NCBI RefSeq assembly: GCF_963678635.1
Contig: NC_087066.1
Coordinates: 6,105,954-6,169,953, forward strand
Length of the DNA stretch: 64,000 nucleotides
Direction: 5' to 3'
Source: Symsagittifera roscoffensis
Lineage: Eukaryota > Xenacoelomorpha > Acoela > Convolutidae
The translations under genes were made by a program, and so were the position numbers. Below, one piece after another: positions 13,489-24,896 of this stretch. How positions within the stretch are numbered: the first letter of the stretch is position 1; every line of letters starts with the position of its first letter. Under the pieces are notes generated by a model. It saw only the letters and a program-made list of their open reading frames with translations, did not search any database and was not told where the DNA came from.

Positions 13489-13749
13489 TCAAGTTACAGT
13501 TGTAGCTCGGACTTTTGAATGAAGTGTATCTACTATAGCTGTTGATTCAATGTCTTGTGGTTTAGATACGTGAAGTTTTACTTGATTGATTGCGTATTTA
13601 GCTAGTGTTTTCTGTTGAATATCTTTACAACCATAATGTGTAACAAAGAGGTCTTGTAGTCCTGTTTGGCAAGAAGGCTTTGATGACGTATAGGCTAGAA
13701 GTACAAGAGAGGAAAGGAGTTTAATTAGAAAAACAATTACAAGATACAT
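13489..13749 (-). CDS. Env-like signal-peptide protein fragment of the Ty3/Gypsy remnant
   Basis: An 86-codon frame lies at the 3' end of the retrotransposon, where an env gene would be expected after pol. It opens with a hydrophobic signal-like segment (residues 1-19, VIVFLIKLLSSLVLLA) and continues as a Cys-containing, presumably extracellular stretch (SCQTGL, YGCKD). The frame stops early, so at best this is the N-terminus of a larger glycoprotein. The env reading is inferred from position and signal peptide only. A chance hydrophobic frame is possible. Confidence 0.4.
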   Translation of the reverse strand: MYLVIVFLIKLLSSLVLLAYTSSKPSCQTGLQDLFVTHYGCKDIQQKTLAKYAINQVKLHVSKPQDIESTAIVDTLHSKVRATTVT

Positions 13750-13947
13750 ACATATTATTAACCAAAGAAAGGATTATAGAATGTTATGTATCCTATTATC
13801 TTGCTTGTATATCTACCGTTTTTGTAGATAAGTTCCTGTGTAATAAATGGAGGGGGCGGCAAAGGTTGACTGGTTTTATTTGGTGGGGATGGTGGTAATG
13901 GATGATTTACTAAATTATTTAATTTACTATTATTTCGAATTTAAGGG

Positions 13948-14320
13948 TTAACTTATATTGGGTAAAATCTGGATAATATATTTATGTATAACTTTGTGAA
14001 TATCGTGTCTGTATTGTAGTCTATTGAGTTCCCAATTATTTACTCGATTGTCAAAGAGATGTTGGCCAAAAATGGGAGGGGTGCTACATAGGAGTTTCAG
14101 TCTGAGCGTAGTGTGTTTTTGAACTTTGCAGTTCACGATATCTATCGGTTGGTTGACCTAAAAAGTTTGTAGGGAAAGTAGTTGATGGTTTTCGGCCTGT
14201 AACTGATGAAGGTGTTGATGGAAGTGATAGAGTTTCCTGTAGTGATAAAGAGGTGTCTGATGAAAAACCGGTTGGATCATTAACTAAGTTTGGCTCACCT
14301 TGTAAAAGTATTTGTGTCAT
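13948..14320 (-). pseudogene. Ty3/Gypsy polyprotein tail, copy 1
   Basis: Two overlapping short frames (62 and 78 codons) carry Ser/Thr/Pro-rich sequence (for example SLPSTPSSVTGRKPSTTF), as expected for the disordered tail after the integrase. Their overlap in different frames means the original frame is broken. An identical copy is at 16424-16796. Confidence 0.5.
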
Positions 14321-14565
14321 TGGATTGGAAGTGGAAGTCTTTGCGCTGAAGTAGGTTGGTTAGAAGGATGCTCACGAATTGGTTTAGAAGTTGGTGTTGA
14401 ACCTAAACAATCTGATGGAATACTTGGATTAATTTGCTTCGAGATCGTTTGCAGCAATGAAAGGGTGCTTGGTATTGTACTACTAGAACACACAGGAGAG
14501 GTCGATGATGGTGATTAGGGTATATTAATATGAAGGCCTTGTGTTGTTGTAAGGTTTCGTTTTCG

Positions 14566-14960
14566 TCATGGGTTATAAATTTGTCTATTTACTTTAGTTG
14601 TTAAATTTCGGTTTTGGCTTGGATGTCTGTTTCTGTTAAAGTCGTAATGAAGTGAGGGGTAGATGTTACTTGTTGACTCGTTTTGTGGTCGACTTAGTGG
14701 TGCTTGACGAATGGCTGGTATTAATGGTTCGGATAGTGATGCGTTTCTTTCTTCAAACGTATTAAGGCTTCCTACCAACGAGATACGAGTAGATGATTGG
14801 AGTTGGCTGGTTTGGCCAGCTGTCGGTGTTTTTACGTGGTTTTTTGCTTAAAACCATTTCATATGGTGATAGTCCAAGAGGTGTTGTGATTTGAGAGTTG
14901 TAAGCTAGACGGAAACATTTTACGTCTGTTGGTCATTCGGTGTATTTTTTTTTATCTCCA
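14566..14960 (-). pseudogene. Integrase C-terminal region, copy 1
   Basis: Across a frame change, the minus strand reads AYNSQITTPLGLSPYEMVL (about 14915-14855), a pattern typical of the end of the retroviral integrase core (a long helix and the P-x-E motif region). A 70-codon Asn/Pro-rich frame follows (14566-14778). The original gene was the C-terminal part of pol. Confidence 0.6.
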
Positions 14961-15044
14961 TTTTCAAAACATCGGAGGTATTCTTGTAGTGAACGGTTCA
15001 TGCCTTCAACTAATTAATTTTTTTTTCCTGGGCCGAGGGATGAT

Positions 15045-15392
15045 CTAGGTTTTTAAAATAGAGTTACATAATGTTATGATTTCATCATTTATAAATTCTG
15101 TTCCTTTGCCTGTGACAAGGATTTCTGGTAGTGCAAAATTTGCTATCCAGTGTTCGTTAAGTGTTGTATAAGGATAATAAGCGTTGCAGGGGGTACAGGG
15201 TTGAGTGCTATAAAGTGCGTAATTGCATCTACTATTACCATTATGTAAAATTTTACTTCTGATGAGGGTGATAGACTTTGGTATCAAATGAGACTCTGTA
15301 ATTAAAGTAAATTTTTGTCCTATGAATTCTTGTATTTTTTTAATATTTGTTTTTAGTGTGGAAACAGTTTGTTTAATTGAAAGGTTATGCAA
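15045..15392 (-). pseudogene. Integrase core fragment, copy 1
   Basis: This 115-codon frame contains LVTGKGTEFINDEI, the region around the second catalytic Asp of the DDE retroviral integrase core, where Asp is normally found shortly before G-T-E-F (here G-K replaces it). The preceding residues (EHWIANFALPEI) fit the strand and helix before that motif. The zinc-binding N-terminus and the third catalytic residue are not in this frame. It is a decayed fragment of Ty3/Gypsy pol and presumably inactive. Confidence 0.75.
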
Positions 15393-15533
15393 TCACTGCA
15401 TAGTAATTTTATCTAAGTTGGTGCATTTGGAAAATGAAAAATTTGAGTAAAATTTGAATCTGTTTTTTTTTCTGATCCTGCCTGTCCTTTTGTATAAAAG
15501 GAATGTGAAACGTGAAATGCAATTAAAATTAAG

Positions 15534-15902
15534 CTAAGTGGGAGTGGGTAGTTTTGTTTTAAAAGTGTGATTTTCTAAGAGGTCAGTACTTTCGTTAATT
15601 GTCGTACTATTAATTGTTCGGAAATATGGTAGTAAGATTTCACTTCCTTGGATTGTGATATCGACTTTTAATGGTTTTGTTTTAAATTTGTGCGAAGGTT
15701 CCAGTAGTCGGATGACAGAGTCAAGACTGTGATATTTTTGTAATAACTGAAGTGCCATTTTTCTGTGTGTGGAGAAGATTATTTTGAATTTCATTCTTTG
15801 AGAGGGGTATATTATCCAGGGGGTCTTGTAAATTGAATGTTTTTGGATCTTTTTGATTGTAATTTTTTGGTTTAAGTCGGGGGGGGGGGGCTGGGCTGGC
15901 AA
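15534..15902 (-). pseudogene. Pol linker between RNase H and integrase, copy 1
   Basis: A 122-codon Lys/Thr/Pro-rich frame lies between the RNase H remnant and the integrase fragment in element order. No domain is visible. It begins in a run of ten or more G on the plus strand (about 15881-15890), read as proline codons. It is repeated at 18011-18379. Confidence 0.5.
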
Positions 15903-16423
15903 ATTTAAGGCTTCTGTTAGGTTTTCTTCTTCTTACAAAGGGAAGGAGTTATTTCGGTGTTGTTTTTGTTTTGATGTCTTTTGTTGTGTAATGTTTTTTA
16001 TTAATGATGAGTATGGAATTGGTTTAAGTGGATTTTTTTTCTAATAAATCAACATCATAGTGGTTGTTTGGACGACTATCTTTAAATAGAATTTGGTGTT
16101 CTAAGGTGTTCATTTGCTTAGCGTCAGAGTCAGTTTTCACATCATTTTTACATTCTAGTTGTTGAAATGTTTCGTCTTTTGCAAGAAACAATTTTTATTT
16201 GTGGTTTTTCTACAGTTGTATACATACATATTATTATCCAAAGAAAGGATTATAGAATGTTATGTATCCTATTATCTTGCTTGTATATCTACCGTTTTTG
16301 TAGATAAGTTCCTGTGTAATAAATGGAGGGGGCGGCAAAGGTTGACTGGTTATATTTGGTGGGGATGGTGGTAATGGATGATTTACTAAATTATTTAATT
16401 TACTATTATTTCGAATTTAAGGG

Positions 16424-16796
16424 TTAACTTATATTGGGTAAGATCTGGATAATATATTTATGTATAACTTTGTGAATATCGTGTCTGTATTGTAGTCTAT
16501 TGAGTTCCCAATTATTTACTCGATTGTCAAAGAGATGTTGGCCAAAAATGGGAGGGGTGCTACATAGGAGTTTCAGTCTGAGCGTAGTGTGTTTTTGAAC
16601 TTTGCAGTTCACGATATCTATCGGTTGGTTGACCTAAAAAGTTTGTAGGGAAAGTAGTTGATGGTTTTCGGCCTGTAACTGATGAAGGTGTTGATGGAAG
16701 TGATAGAGTTTCCTGTAGTGATAAAGAGGTGTCTGATGAAAAACCGGTTGGATCATTAACTAAGTTTGGCTCACCTTGTAAAAGTATTTGTGTCAT
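16424..16796 (-). pseudogene. Ty3/Gypsy polyprotein tail, copy 2
   Basis: Duplicate of 13948-14320 with identical translated frames. It is followed by the headless copy 1 instead of env, so this tail no longer leads to a 3' end of the element. Confidence 0.5.
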
Positions 16797-17041
16797 TGGA
16801 TTGGAAGTGGAAGTCTTTGCGCTGAAGTAGGTTGGTTAGAAGGATGCTCACGAATTGGTTTAGAAGTTGGTGTTGAACCTAAACAATCTGATGGAATACT
16901 TGGATTAATTTGCTTCGAGATCGTTTGCAGCAATGAAAGGGTGCTTGGTATTGTACTACTAGAACACACAGGAGAGGTCGATGATGGTGATTAGGGTATA
17001 TTAATATGAAGGCCTTGTGTTGTTGTAAGGTTTCGTTTTCG

Positions 17042-17436
17042 TCATGGGTTATAAATTTGTCTATTTACTTTAGTTGTTAAATTTCGGTTTTGGCTTGGAT
17101 GTCTGTTTCTGTTAAAGTCGTAATGAAGTGAGGGGTAGATGTTACTTGTTGACTCGTTTTGTGGTCGACTTAGTGGTGCTTGACGAATGGCTGGTATTAA
17201 TGGTTCGGATAGTGATGCGTTTCTTTCTTCAAACGTATTAAGGCTTCCTACCAACGAGATACGAGTAGATGATTGGAGTTGGCTGGTTTGGCCAGCTGTC
17301 GGTGTTTTTACGTGGTTTTTTGCTTAAAACCATTTCATATGGTGATAGTCCAAGAGGTGTTGTGATTTGAGAGTTGTAAGCTAGACGGAAACATTTTACG
17401 TCTGTTGGTCATTCGGTGTATTTTTTTTTATCTCCA
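17042..17436 (-). pseudogene. Integrase C-terminal region, copy 2
   Basis: Duplicate of 14566-14960, with the same broken frame and the same integrase-end pattern. Confidence 0.6.
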
Positions 17437-17521
17437 TTTTCAAAACATCGGAGGTATTCTTGTAGTGAACGGTTCATGCCTTCAACTAATTAATTTTTTT
17501 TTTCCTGGGCCGAGGGATGAT

Positions 17522-17869
17522 CTAGGTTTTTAAAATAGAGTTACATAATGTTATGATTTCATCATTTATAAATTCTGTTCCTTTGCCTGTGACAAGGATT
17601 TCTGGTAGTGCAAAATTTGCTATCCAGTGTTCGTTAAGTGTTGTATAAGGATAATAAGCGTTGCAGGGGGTACAGGGTTGAGTGCTATAAAGTGCGTAAT
17701 TGCATCTACTATTACCATTATGTAAAATTTTACTTCTGATGAGGGTGATAGACTTTGGTATCAAATGAGACTCTGTAATTAAAGTAAATTTTTGTCCTAT
17801 GAATTCTTGTATTTTTTTAATATTTGTTTTTAGTGTGGAAACAGTTTGTTTAATTGAAAGGTTATGCAA
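17522..17869 (-). pseudogene. Integrase core fragment, copy 2
   Basis: Identical translation to the frame at 15045-15392, including the GTEFINDE integrase motif. In element order it lies downstream of the RNase H remnant, which confirms the Ty3/Gypsy order of RT, RNase H, then integrase. Confidence 0.75.
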
Positions 17870-18010
17870 TCACTGCATAGTAATTTTATCTAAGTTGGTG
17901 CATTTGGAAAATGAAAAATTTGAGTAAAATTTGAATCTGTTTTTTTTTCTGATCCTGCCTGTCCTTTTGTATAAAAGGAATGTGAAACGTGAAATGCAAT
18001 TAAAATTAAG

Positions 18011-18379
18011 CTAAGTGGGAGTGGGTAGTTTTGTTTTAAAAGTGTGATTTTCTAAGAGGTCAGTACTTTCGTTAATTGTCGTACTATTAATTGTTCGGAA
18101 ATATGGTAGTAAGATTTCACTTCCTTGGATTGTGATATCGACTTTTAATGGTTTTGTTTTAAATTTGTGCGAAGGTTCCAGTAGTCGGATGACAGAGTCA
18201 AGACTGTGATATTTTTGTAATAACTGAAGTGCCATTTTTCTGTGTGTGGAGAAGATTATTTTGAATTTCATTCTTTGAGAGGGGTATATTATCCAGGGGG
18301 TCTTGTAAATTGAATGTTTTTGGATCTTTTTGATTGTAATTTTTTGGTTTAAGTCGGGGGGGGGGGGCTGGGCTGGCAA
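18011..18379 (-). pseudogene. Pol linker between RNase H and integrase, copy 2
   Basis: Identical translation to 15534-15902. It directly follows the RNase H remnant in element order. Confidence 0.5.
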
Positions 18380-18696
18380 ATTTAAGGCTTCTGTTAGGTT
18401 TTCTTCTTCTTACAAAGGGAAGGAGTTATTTCGGTGTTGTTTTTGTTTTGATGTCTTTTGTTGTGTAATGTTTTTTATTAATGATGAGTATGGAATTGGT
18501 TTAAGTGGATTTTTTTTCTAATAAATCAACATCATAGTGGTTGTTTGGACGACTATCTTTAAATAGAATTTGGTGTTCTAAGGTGTTCATTTGCTTAGCG
18601 TCAGAGTCAGTTTTCACATCATTTTTACATTCTAGTTGTTGAAATGTTTCGTCTTTTGCAAGAAACAATTTTTATTTGTGGTTTTTCTACAGTTGT

Positions 18697-19500
18697 TTTT
18701 CGTGTTGTCAAATCAGATGGTGTGTTTTGACTAAGTGTCTCTAGTGAAGCAAGGTTTTTGCCTGTTGTTCAATTTATACCTATTTTTAGAATTTTTATTC
18801 GAGTATGTTGAAATGTAAAAACTCACTGATTTGGGTTTAATTTTTTTCTAAATAGAAAAATTATTGGTTTATGATCTGTGAACAAAACTGTTGGATGTTT
18901 TGATCCAAGGATTAGGAATTCAAAATTTGTTAATGTACATATTGTGGCTGTTCATATCTCATAAGGGTAGAGCGTCTAAGTTCTGCTTTTGTAAAAACTC
19001 TTGAAATTGCAGATATGAGATTCATGTTATCTGTACCTTTATGTGATTGTTGAGGTGCTGCGCCAATTCCAAAGTTGGAGGCATCGCACAAAAAGCGTAA
19101 AATAGTTCGTCTGGATTTGGATTTGTGTTCAAAATTTGCTCTGTTAGAAGAGTTTTTAATTCGTCAAAGCTTTGGATGTTCTAATGGCCATTCAAGATCA
19201 CTTTGTTGTCGGAGAATAATATAAAATGGTCTGAGATATAATTACATTCTGTAAACGGTGTTATTTTAAAAGTTTAGCAATCCAAGGATTTCTTGCATTT
19301 TCTTTTTGTTTGATGGTGGTTGCAGTTCTAAAATTGCTTCTACTCGTGATTTTAAAGGTGTAATTGTGGTGCCTTCAAAATTGTGTTTAAGGAATTTTAC
19401 ACTAGTAAGGAAAAACTGTGATTTTTCTGGGGCTGCTTTCATGTTTTGGTTTAAAAAAACTTGGTTATATATGTATAAAATTTTTAAACAATTCTTGTTT
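18697..19500 (-). pseudogene. Ty3/Gypsy reverse transcriptase end and RNase H remnant
   Basis: The minus strand, with interruptions, reads NMKAAPEKSQFFLTSVKFL and ITPLKSRVEAILELQPP (about 19445-19330). This is the conserved RT thumb/connection sequence of Ty3/Gypsy pol. Further on comes FLCDASNFGIGAAPQQSHKG (about 19095-19035), the start of the RNase H domain with its first catalytic Asp. Stops and frameshifts interrupt it. The palm domain with YxDD and the gag and protease regions are absent: the remnant stops at about 19.5 kb, where the array unit resumes. Confidence 0.8.
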
Positions 19501-19504
19501 TGTT

Positions 19505-19727
19505 TCTGATTGAATGAAAATTGTACAACTTTCGACTAAGTATCAGAATTGAAACAAAGAAATTTTTTTAAACTTGTTTAAAATTTGATCAAACAAAAGT
19601 GATGTCCATTTACTTGCAAGTTACCCCAGTAATTTATCTTATCTTCGATTACGTTGCTTAACACTTTTATTTAAGCATTCATAGCGCAGTCAGTGTCATT
19701 AATGTAGAGGAAAATTGTCTTCAAAAT
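19505..19727 (+). repeat. Array unit fragment on the far side of the Ty3/Gypsy remnant
   Basis: Sequence from about 19510 (CAAACAAAAGTGAT, TTACCCCAGTAA, CAGTCAGTGTCA) matches 5500-5700, 8540-8725 and 11490-11685 of the array. The retroelement therefore sits inside a former array unit, and about 1.2 kb of that unit is missing at the junction. Confidence 0.75.
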
Positions 19728-22700
19728 CACCAGACTTCTCTAGATTTTTTGAGCAGAACAAATCAAACTGCTCAAAAACTCACTCGGCCATAAAAACTTT
19801 TCTGAAAAGAAGTCAAGTCATTGTATACACACGGATTCTTATCCTATTGAGTTCTTTTGCAGATCTTTTTAGTGTTCAAGCCGCTGAAGTGTTTTTTGAT
19901 GAAACATGGGAGCAAAAATAATTGCGTGTTCTTCGATTGCGTAAATCTTACTTCCACAAATTTTAGTGTCTAAATGTTTTAAGATTAGAATTATTAACAA
20001 AAATTTTGTCGTATTGAATGATTTTTTGTGCTGTATTATGGTTATCGTGTACATTTCAATGTGTTTCAGTGGTTGACTCCAATTATAGAGCCGTATTGGT
20101 TTGCAAAGGTATGAATTTTATATTCTGCGTTTAGCTTTTATGAATGATGGTGTTGTAGATTCTGATCCGCAAAAATGCTTATGAACGTTTATTTGTTTAT
20201 TTTTTGTCGTTAATTTGAAGTTTTGAGGATCTTGCTTGTAGTTGTATCAGGTTCCGAAAATGCCTTTCGTGTTTTAGAAAATTTTCGTTTTGAATTAAAT
20301 AATTGTGGAGTACTATTGTTTGTTTTTTTTCCTAAGTTATCTCATGACATAATAGTTAGGATGATGCAAGCAAAATTCAGGGGTTAGTCTTTATATTTCC
20401 TCAACTATTAGTTCCTACAATTTTTTGCGAGGTTATCCTAACTTGGGACATAGGTTATTGAGTATAGACGGGTTGGAGAGAGAGTATATCAACTCGTTAT
20501 ATTGATTTTGGTGTCTACGTTTTATATTGAGAAAAAATTACTTTATCTTACTTAGGGTTGTGATTGTGATCATAGGTTGGGGAAGAGTATATCAACCCAC
20601 AAGATTCAGGTAAAATTAGAACCCAAGTAGATCATTAGATACTATCTTAAATCTTACTAGTCTTAAGATGTGTGTTAAGTTAAGTCATTAGGAGGAGGGG
20701 CTCAAGTGAAGGATGAGCAACCAAAGTTCATCTCCTTTATCTTATTTAAAAAGGTTAGTTTCTCAAACATTTTCATTAGTCCTGGGTTGTTGATAAGGGT
20801 TGGAAAGTGAATCGACGCTTGAGTTTGTTAGACACTTTTTACTAGAAGATTGGGAGAACAAAATTGTTCTGATTGATTCAAGTAAAGCTCCTTTGATGAT
20901 CAAATATTTCAAAGGAAAGAGTTTAAAACTAAATTCAAAATTGAAGATTCAAGGATAGCCTTGATGATCTGGTTTGGGGAAAATTTAGGTCATTACAAGA
21001 AAAGGATAAGCCTTGATAATAATTTAGTTGAAGATTATAATTTGATGAAAAATATTGAACTAAGGATTGATTTAAAAGTTAGAGATATGAATGATACTAA
21101 TTTTTAGTTGGTTATGGTTATGTTTTAGATGAAAAAACAAAGAAGCATTAGTTATAGAAGGATGGGGGGTACAAGTCCTCGAGAAGCAAGAAAATTTTGT
21201 AAATCCAATAAAACTAACTTTAATCTAACTATTAACTAATTTTTGCATTTTTGTTCTTACACAAGTTTTAATATTGCTGCAGATTTGATAAAATGAACGA
21301 CTTTGGGATCTTTTTGTCAGTCCCTATTATGTTTAATTAATATGGTTATAAATCATTAAGAAGTACATGGCTTGGAAAAGAATCTTATTGCTACAAGTTA
21401 ATTTTATTTCATGTTAGAGACTCTTGATCGCACCAGATGAGTGTAAGTCCAGGATGGCTCACTCATAAAGTATCTTCAGACAGGAAAACCCTCTGTTCGT
21501 CATGCTTTTTTATTTTCGGCCGGATATATTCCTGCAACTTCTTAGTCTAATACTTATCTTATTCTTAATCTTATATCTCCTAATCTCAATAGATCTAGTG
21601 TATGCTGGTACTTGCGAGTTAGATATCAGGAACTATCTTGAAGGAGAACAACTGCCTTCTAAGCTATATTTATTTTGTTCTGTTGCTGAAACTATGAACA
21701 GTTTCACCGTTACAAATAATTCTACGTGTTAGTTGTGGATCATGATTGGTTAGTTAGAATTTTTTTTTTAGAGATAGTTTTATCAATGATATGATTGGAT
21801 ATACATACTAGTTTTGAACTGGTTCCAATCATTCTAGGCTAATGTTTGAAGCTCTCTGTAACAATTCAAGTTTCAATTCGACCATTTTTGTTCTGTTCTC
21901 TAGCAAAACTACTTACTGATACAATGGAACTCACTATATATGTTTGCTGAAAAATCTCAACAAAGAAAAGTAGGCAAAATCCAAGGTCTGCGACAGCTTG
22001 TTTTTTTTCTCAGAATCATTGGTGAACACGTTGTCAAGAAAATTACCGGAAGTGAGGCGGAAAACAAGGTGAAAGTTAGAGTGAAGAAATTGAACGTTTT
22101 TTTTAAATTATTGTCACTAGCAGAGTTTAAGAATTTCGAATTTTGTTTCAAAATTTTCAGTGGATCTACTTGAAAATTAATGATCGAGACTCAAAATTTG
22201 TGTTAAAACCTCCTCAACTTAACAGTAATCTATTTTGAACCATAGGTTTGAATTATCTATATTTCCCAAACCAATGTTTTAAAAAAACCCTGATTTTATG
22301 AAACGTTTTGGTTCAGTTTAGAACCAGCAACAAAAGACAACCCAACTATAAGAGTGTCAGGTAGAAAAACGCTTCAAAAAAGGTGCAAACTGTAAATACC
22401 ACCAAGAAGATGTCTAAAGAGAACCACCAGTCAGTTGTTACTTCGTTTCTGACAGAAGTCAGTGGAATAAAAGAAACTGTTGTGATTTTGAGATTTGAGA
22501 GTTTTATTTTGGTTTTTGATACCACAGATATATGCGTCTGCTTGTATGTTCAACTGTCCTAATGATATCTTCAGCGGTCAATAGAAAACCAACCCATTTC
22601 AATTTATATTAGAACGTTGTCATAGATACGGTTTGTTCGAAATGGAATTGCCCTTGTTGATTGTCACATAACTCAAAATACGCAAGTTTGTTTTGAAACA

Positions 22701-23090
22701 TTCAAAATATACATTGATTAAGACGGTCAACTGTTGTTGCACAACTACAAATTGATCCTGAAGTTCTCCGAGAGGCAGCAGAACCTATTGAAGTGTTAGT
22801 AATAGGTGAACGACTAGCCACAACATCAAAAACAAAAAAGCTAAGTCTTAATGGATAATCTTGCCCTTAAGTAGACTAGGAAAAGTTTCTTCTTCCGAAA
22901 TTCAATTAAATTAGTTCAAATGATGCATACTACATCCTGCCTTTCTGCTATCATTCCCTCATGATGACTTCGAGAATGAAGAGATAATTCATAGTCCATC
23001 ATTTCAACGCCATTGACTGGAAATTGAAACTTTTGAAGATAATCGATGATACTTACATGGGTGATTACGAATATAGTTTCAATTTTAAAC
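19728..23090. other. Long AT-rich stretch, no supported gene
   Basis: Short open frames only, none with a recognisable domain. The one local structure noticed is a pair of similar segments near 20478 and 20577 (GGTTGGAGAGAGAG and GGTTGGGGAAGAG, each followed by TATATCAAC). Confidence 0.4.
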
Positions 23091-23094
23091 TCAA

Positions 23095-23420
23095 ACACAT
23101 AGGCGAAGCTGAACTTCGCACCACTTGCAAAAAAAAACAAGAAAACCGCCAGATCAAAATAAAATCGAAAACAATTCAAAAATAGGGAAAAAATTAGATC
23201 TGTCACAAAAATAAGGCTAGCTTTCCAATAGAAAAACGTGCCAAGACCAGGTAATGTGCATTAAGCATGGGAACAAAAATTACCAAACGGTGACAAAGCC
23301 GAAAATTTTATTACATCGTTTTAATTACAAACCCATACACAGAGGCAAAGCTGAGCTTTGCATCATTTGCAATACAAAATAAGAAAGCCGAAAATCAAAA
23401 ATAAGAAAGTCAAAAAACGC
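23095..23420. repeat. Two diverged copies of a short hairpin repeat
   Basis: GGCGAAGCTGAACTTCGCACC at about 23102 and GGCAAAGCTGAGCTTTGCATC at about 23344 each form a stem of 7 or more bases. The pairing bases change together (GCGAAG/CTTCGC against GCAAAG/CTTTGC). Similar A-rich sequence follows both. A third relative (GCGAAGTTGCACTTCGC) is at about 39764. Confidence 0.6.
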
Positions 23421-23862
23421 AATATGGCCACACCAAACCAATATAACATAGGCCACAACCTATCAAGCAGACAAAAAAAGCCAAAAAAAATAGTTGTCAT
23501 GAAAATCTCATGAAGAACTAAAATTTTGATTGTGATTTTTAGCATTTTTTGCGATTAAGAAATGAAAAAGATCAAAATTAGGTCACTAAGTCGATGAAAA
23601 ATAGGCCGAATCTTTTTGGGCAGAATAAAATTTTTTGAGCAAAAAAATAAAGTCAAGGTTAGAAAAATTATCAACATCAGAGGTAAATCAGAACACTAAA
23701 AGCAACTATAATGTTTGAAAAAAAAACAACAATTCTACAATATGGCAACTAAACCGACAAATATAATCAGACAAAAATTAAGACGAATATAAGCAGACAA
23801 AAATTAAGCCGACAATTGATTTGTGAAACCGATTATTTCCCGTTAAAAAACAAGTCCTGTCA
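23421..23862. other. A-rich spacer, no supported gene
   Basis: Very A-rich sequence with repeated ACAAAAATTAAG(A/C)CGA near 23770-23820. No coding frame is supported. Confidence 0.4.
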
Positions 23863-23865
23863 GTT

Positions 23866-24062
23866 CGATCGCAGGACCTTTGCCGTTCCAGGCGTATTCG
23901 TTACCTCCGGACCAAGTGTGCCAGAGAAACAAAGAAACTTGAATTGACTTAGAACTGAACCTAAATTTACCATTTCTAATTTTGACCATTCTGTACCTAA
24001 AGCTGTTTATGTAAAAAGTCAAGTACCCAATTGCAATACCCTTCTTATCGCAAGGGTAATAA
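23866..24062 (-). repeat. tRNA-like short interspersed repeat
   Basis: On the minus strand, TTGGTCCGGAGGTAACG resembles a pol III A box region. About 40 bases on, the sequence contains GATCGAAC inside a 6-bp stem (GTCCTG/CAGGAC), like a B box in a T arm. The A-box-like part recurs in weaker form at about 33025-33060. On the right, a small palindromic tail (ACCCTT ... AAGGGT, 24036-24058) recurs near 33110 and 53870. I infer a tRNA-derived SINE. The full cloverleaf is not present. Confidence 0.4.
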
Positions 24063-24106
24063 TGTTTCTGTTTGACTCAAACATTTTGGTTTATTTTTGA
24101 TTTCAG

Positions 24107-24875
24107 GCCAGTGGGGGATCATTTTTTGCCAAAACAGGATATACCTATATATCTTGAAAGAATACTGGACATCTGTTTTGAAAGAAAACAGAGGGTGATT
24201 GTTTTCGGCGATGGGTGGAGTGTACCTAATCTAACTCATGTTGAACCGTCTCAAAGTGAAACAATCCCAGAAGGCGTCCAACAGTACCTTTACAAAAATC
24301 GTGATCATTTACTTGTGTTTCCTCAAATAATGAGTGTAATACATTGTTTTCCTTTAAAAACTGCCTATATTGAAGGTGCTTACTGCATATTTATATTCAG
24401 ACACCTAAACGATGTTTTTCTTAGAGAATCACTCGTTTTGTTATCTGAAACATTTCACTTTGATTTCATTATATTATCTTGCTTTTCTCCAAGCCTGGAC
24501 AGTTACAAATCATTAATCAATTTTTTGAAAAATCCAAAACCATTCCAGAACGATCGTTTTCCGTGTGAAAATTTATCTAACGCACGAAATTTGAATTTGA
24601 CAACGGTTGATTTAGAAAATGACGAGCGGTTTTCGTGGACAGACTTGAAGCAAGTTGCTGCTCTTATCTATAAATTGGCTCCCGAAAGAAAGAAAAATAT
24701 TATAAATTATTACGATGTTAGTCGAAGAAAGCTGAATCTACTTATTGAAAAATCACGAAGCAATGGCGAAAATGCGATAACCCACCTTCTGGAGTTAGCA
24801 AAACTCAATACCAATATTTCTAAATTAAGCTTTGATCTGGCAAATGAAAAGCCAATTCCTGCAAAACTTTTTTAA
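24107..24875 (+). CDS. Unrecognised protein, exon or open frame 1
   Basis: A long open frame follows a good 3' splice site (TTTGATTTCAG, AG at 24105-24106), so an upstream exon is likely. The 250-odd residues look like folded protein: hydrophobic strands (RVIVFGDGWS, AYCIFIFRHL), a segment FHFDFIILSCFSPSLDSYKS, and a charged helical end rich in Lys and Asn. The order of a Gly/Asp strand followed by a late beta-strand pair is loosely reminiscent of a Rossmann-type methyltransferase, but I see no diagnostic motif and make no assignment. The frame ends in a TAA at 24873-24875. No convincing donor to the next open frame was found, so the two may be exons with an undetected junction or remnants of one decayed gene. 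Confidence 0.5.
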
Positions 24876-24896
24876 CTTTTTCGAGCCTCGATTCAG

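Larger units (their letters stand above)
13744..16219 (-). repeat. Tandem duplication, copy 1, of the integrase half of a Ty3/Gypsy element
   Basis: The 2476 bases here are nearly identical to 16220-18696. Visible differences are a few single substitutions (for example near 13753, 13872 and 13966) and one base in a T-run near 15010. The near identity contrasts with the decayed reading frames inside, so the duplication is much younger than the element, or it is an assembly artefact. Confidence 0.9.
16220..18696 (-). repeat. Tandem duplication, copy 2, of the integrase half of a Ty3/Gypsy element
   Basis: This copy abuts the RT/RNase H part on its right, so it is the one in the original polyprotein order. 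Copy 1 is headless. The left junction is at the ATACATACATATTATTA motif (13744 and 16220) and the right junction at TTTTTCTACAGTTGT. Confidence 0.9.

Noticed and set aside
13744-18696. The two 2.48-kb copies as LTRs of one retrotransposon
   Set aside because: They contain integrase coding sequence and abut each other directly, so they are an internal tandem duplication.
22916-23206. 96-codon hydrophobic minus-strand frame
   Set aside because: Phe/Leu richness reflects A-rich plus-strand repeat sequence, and it overlaps a dispersed hairpin repeat.
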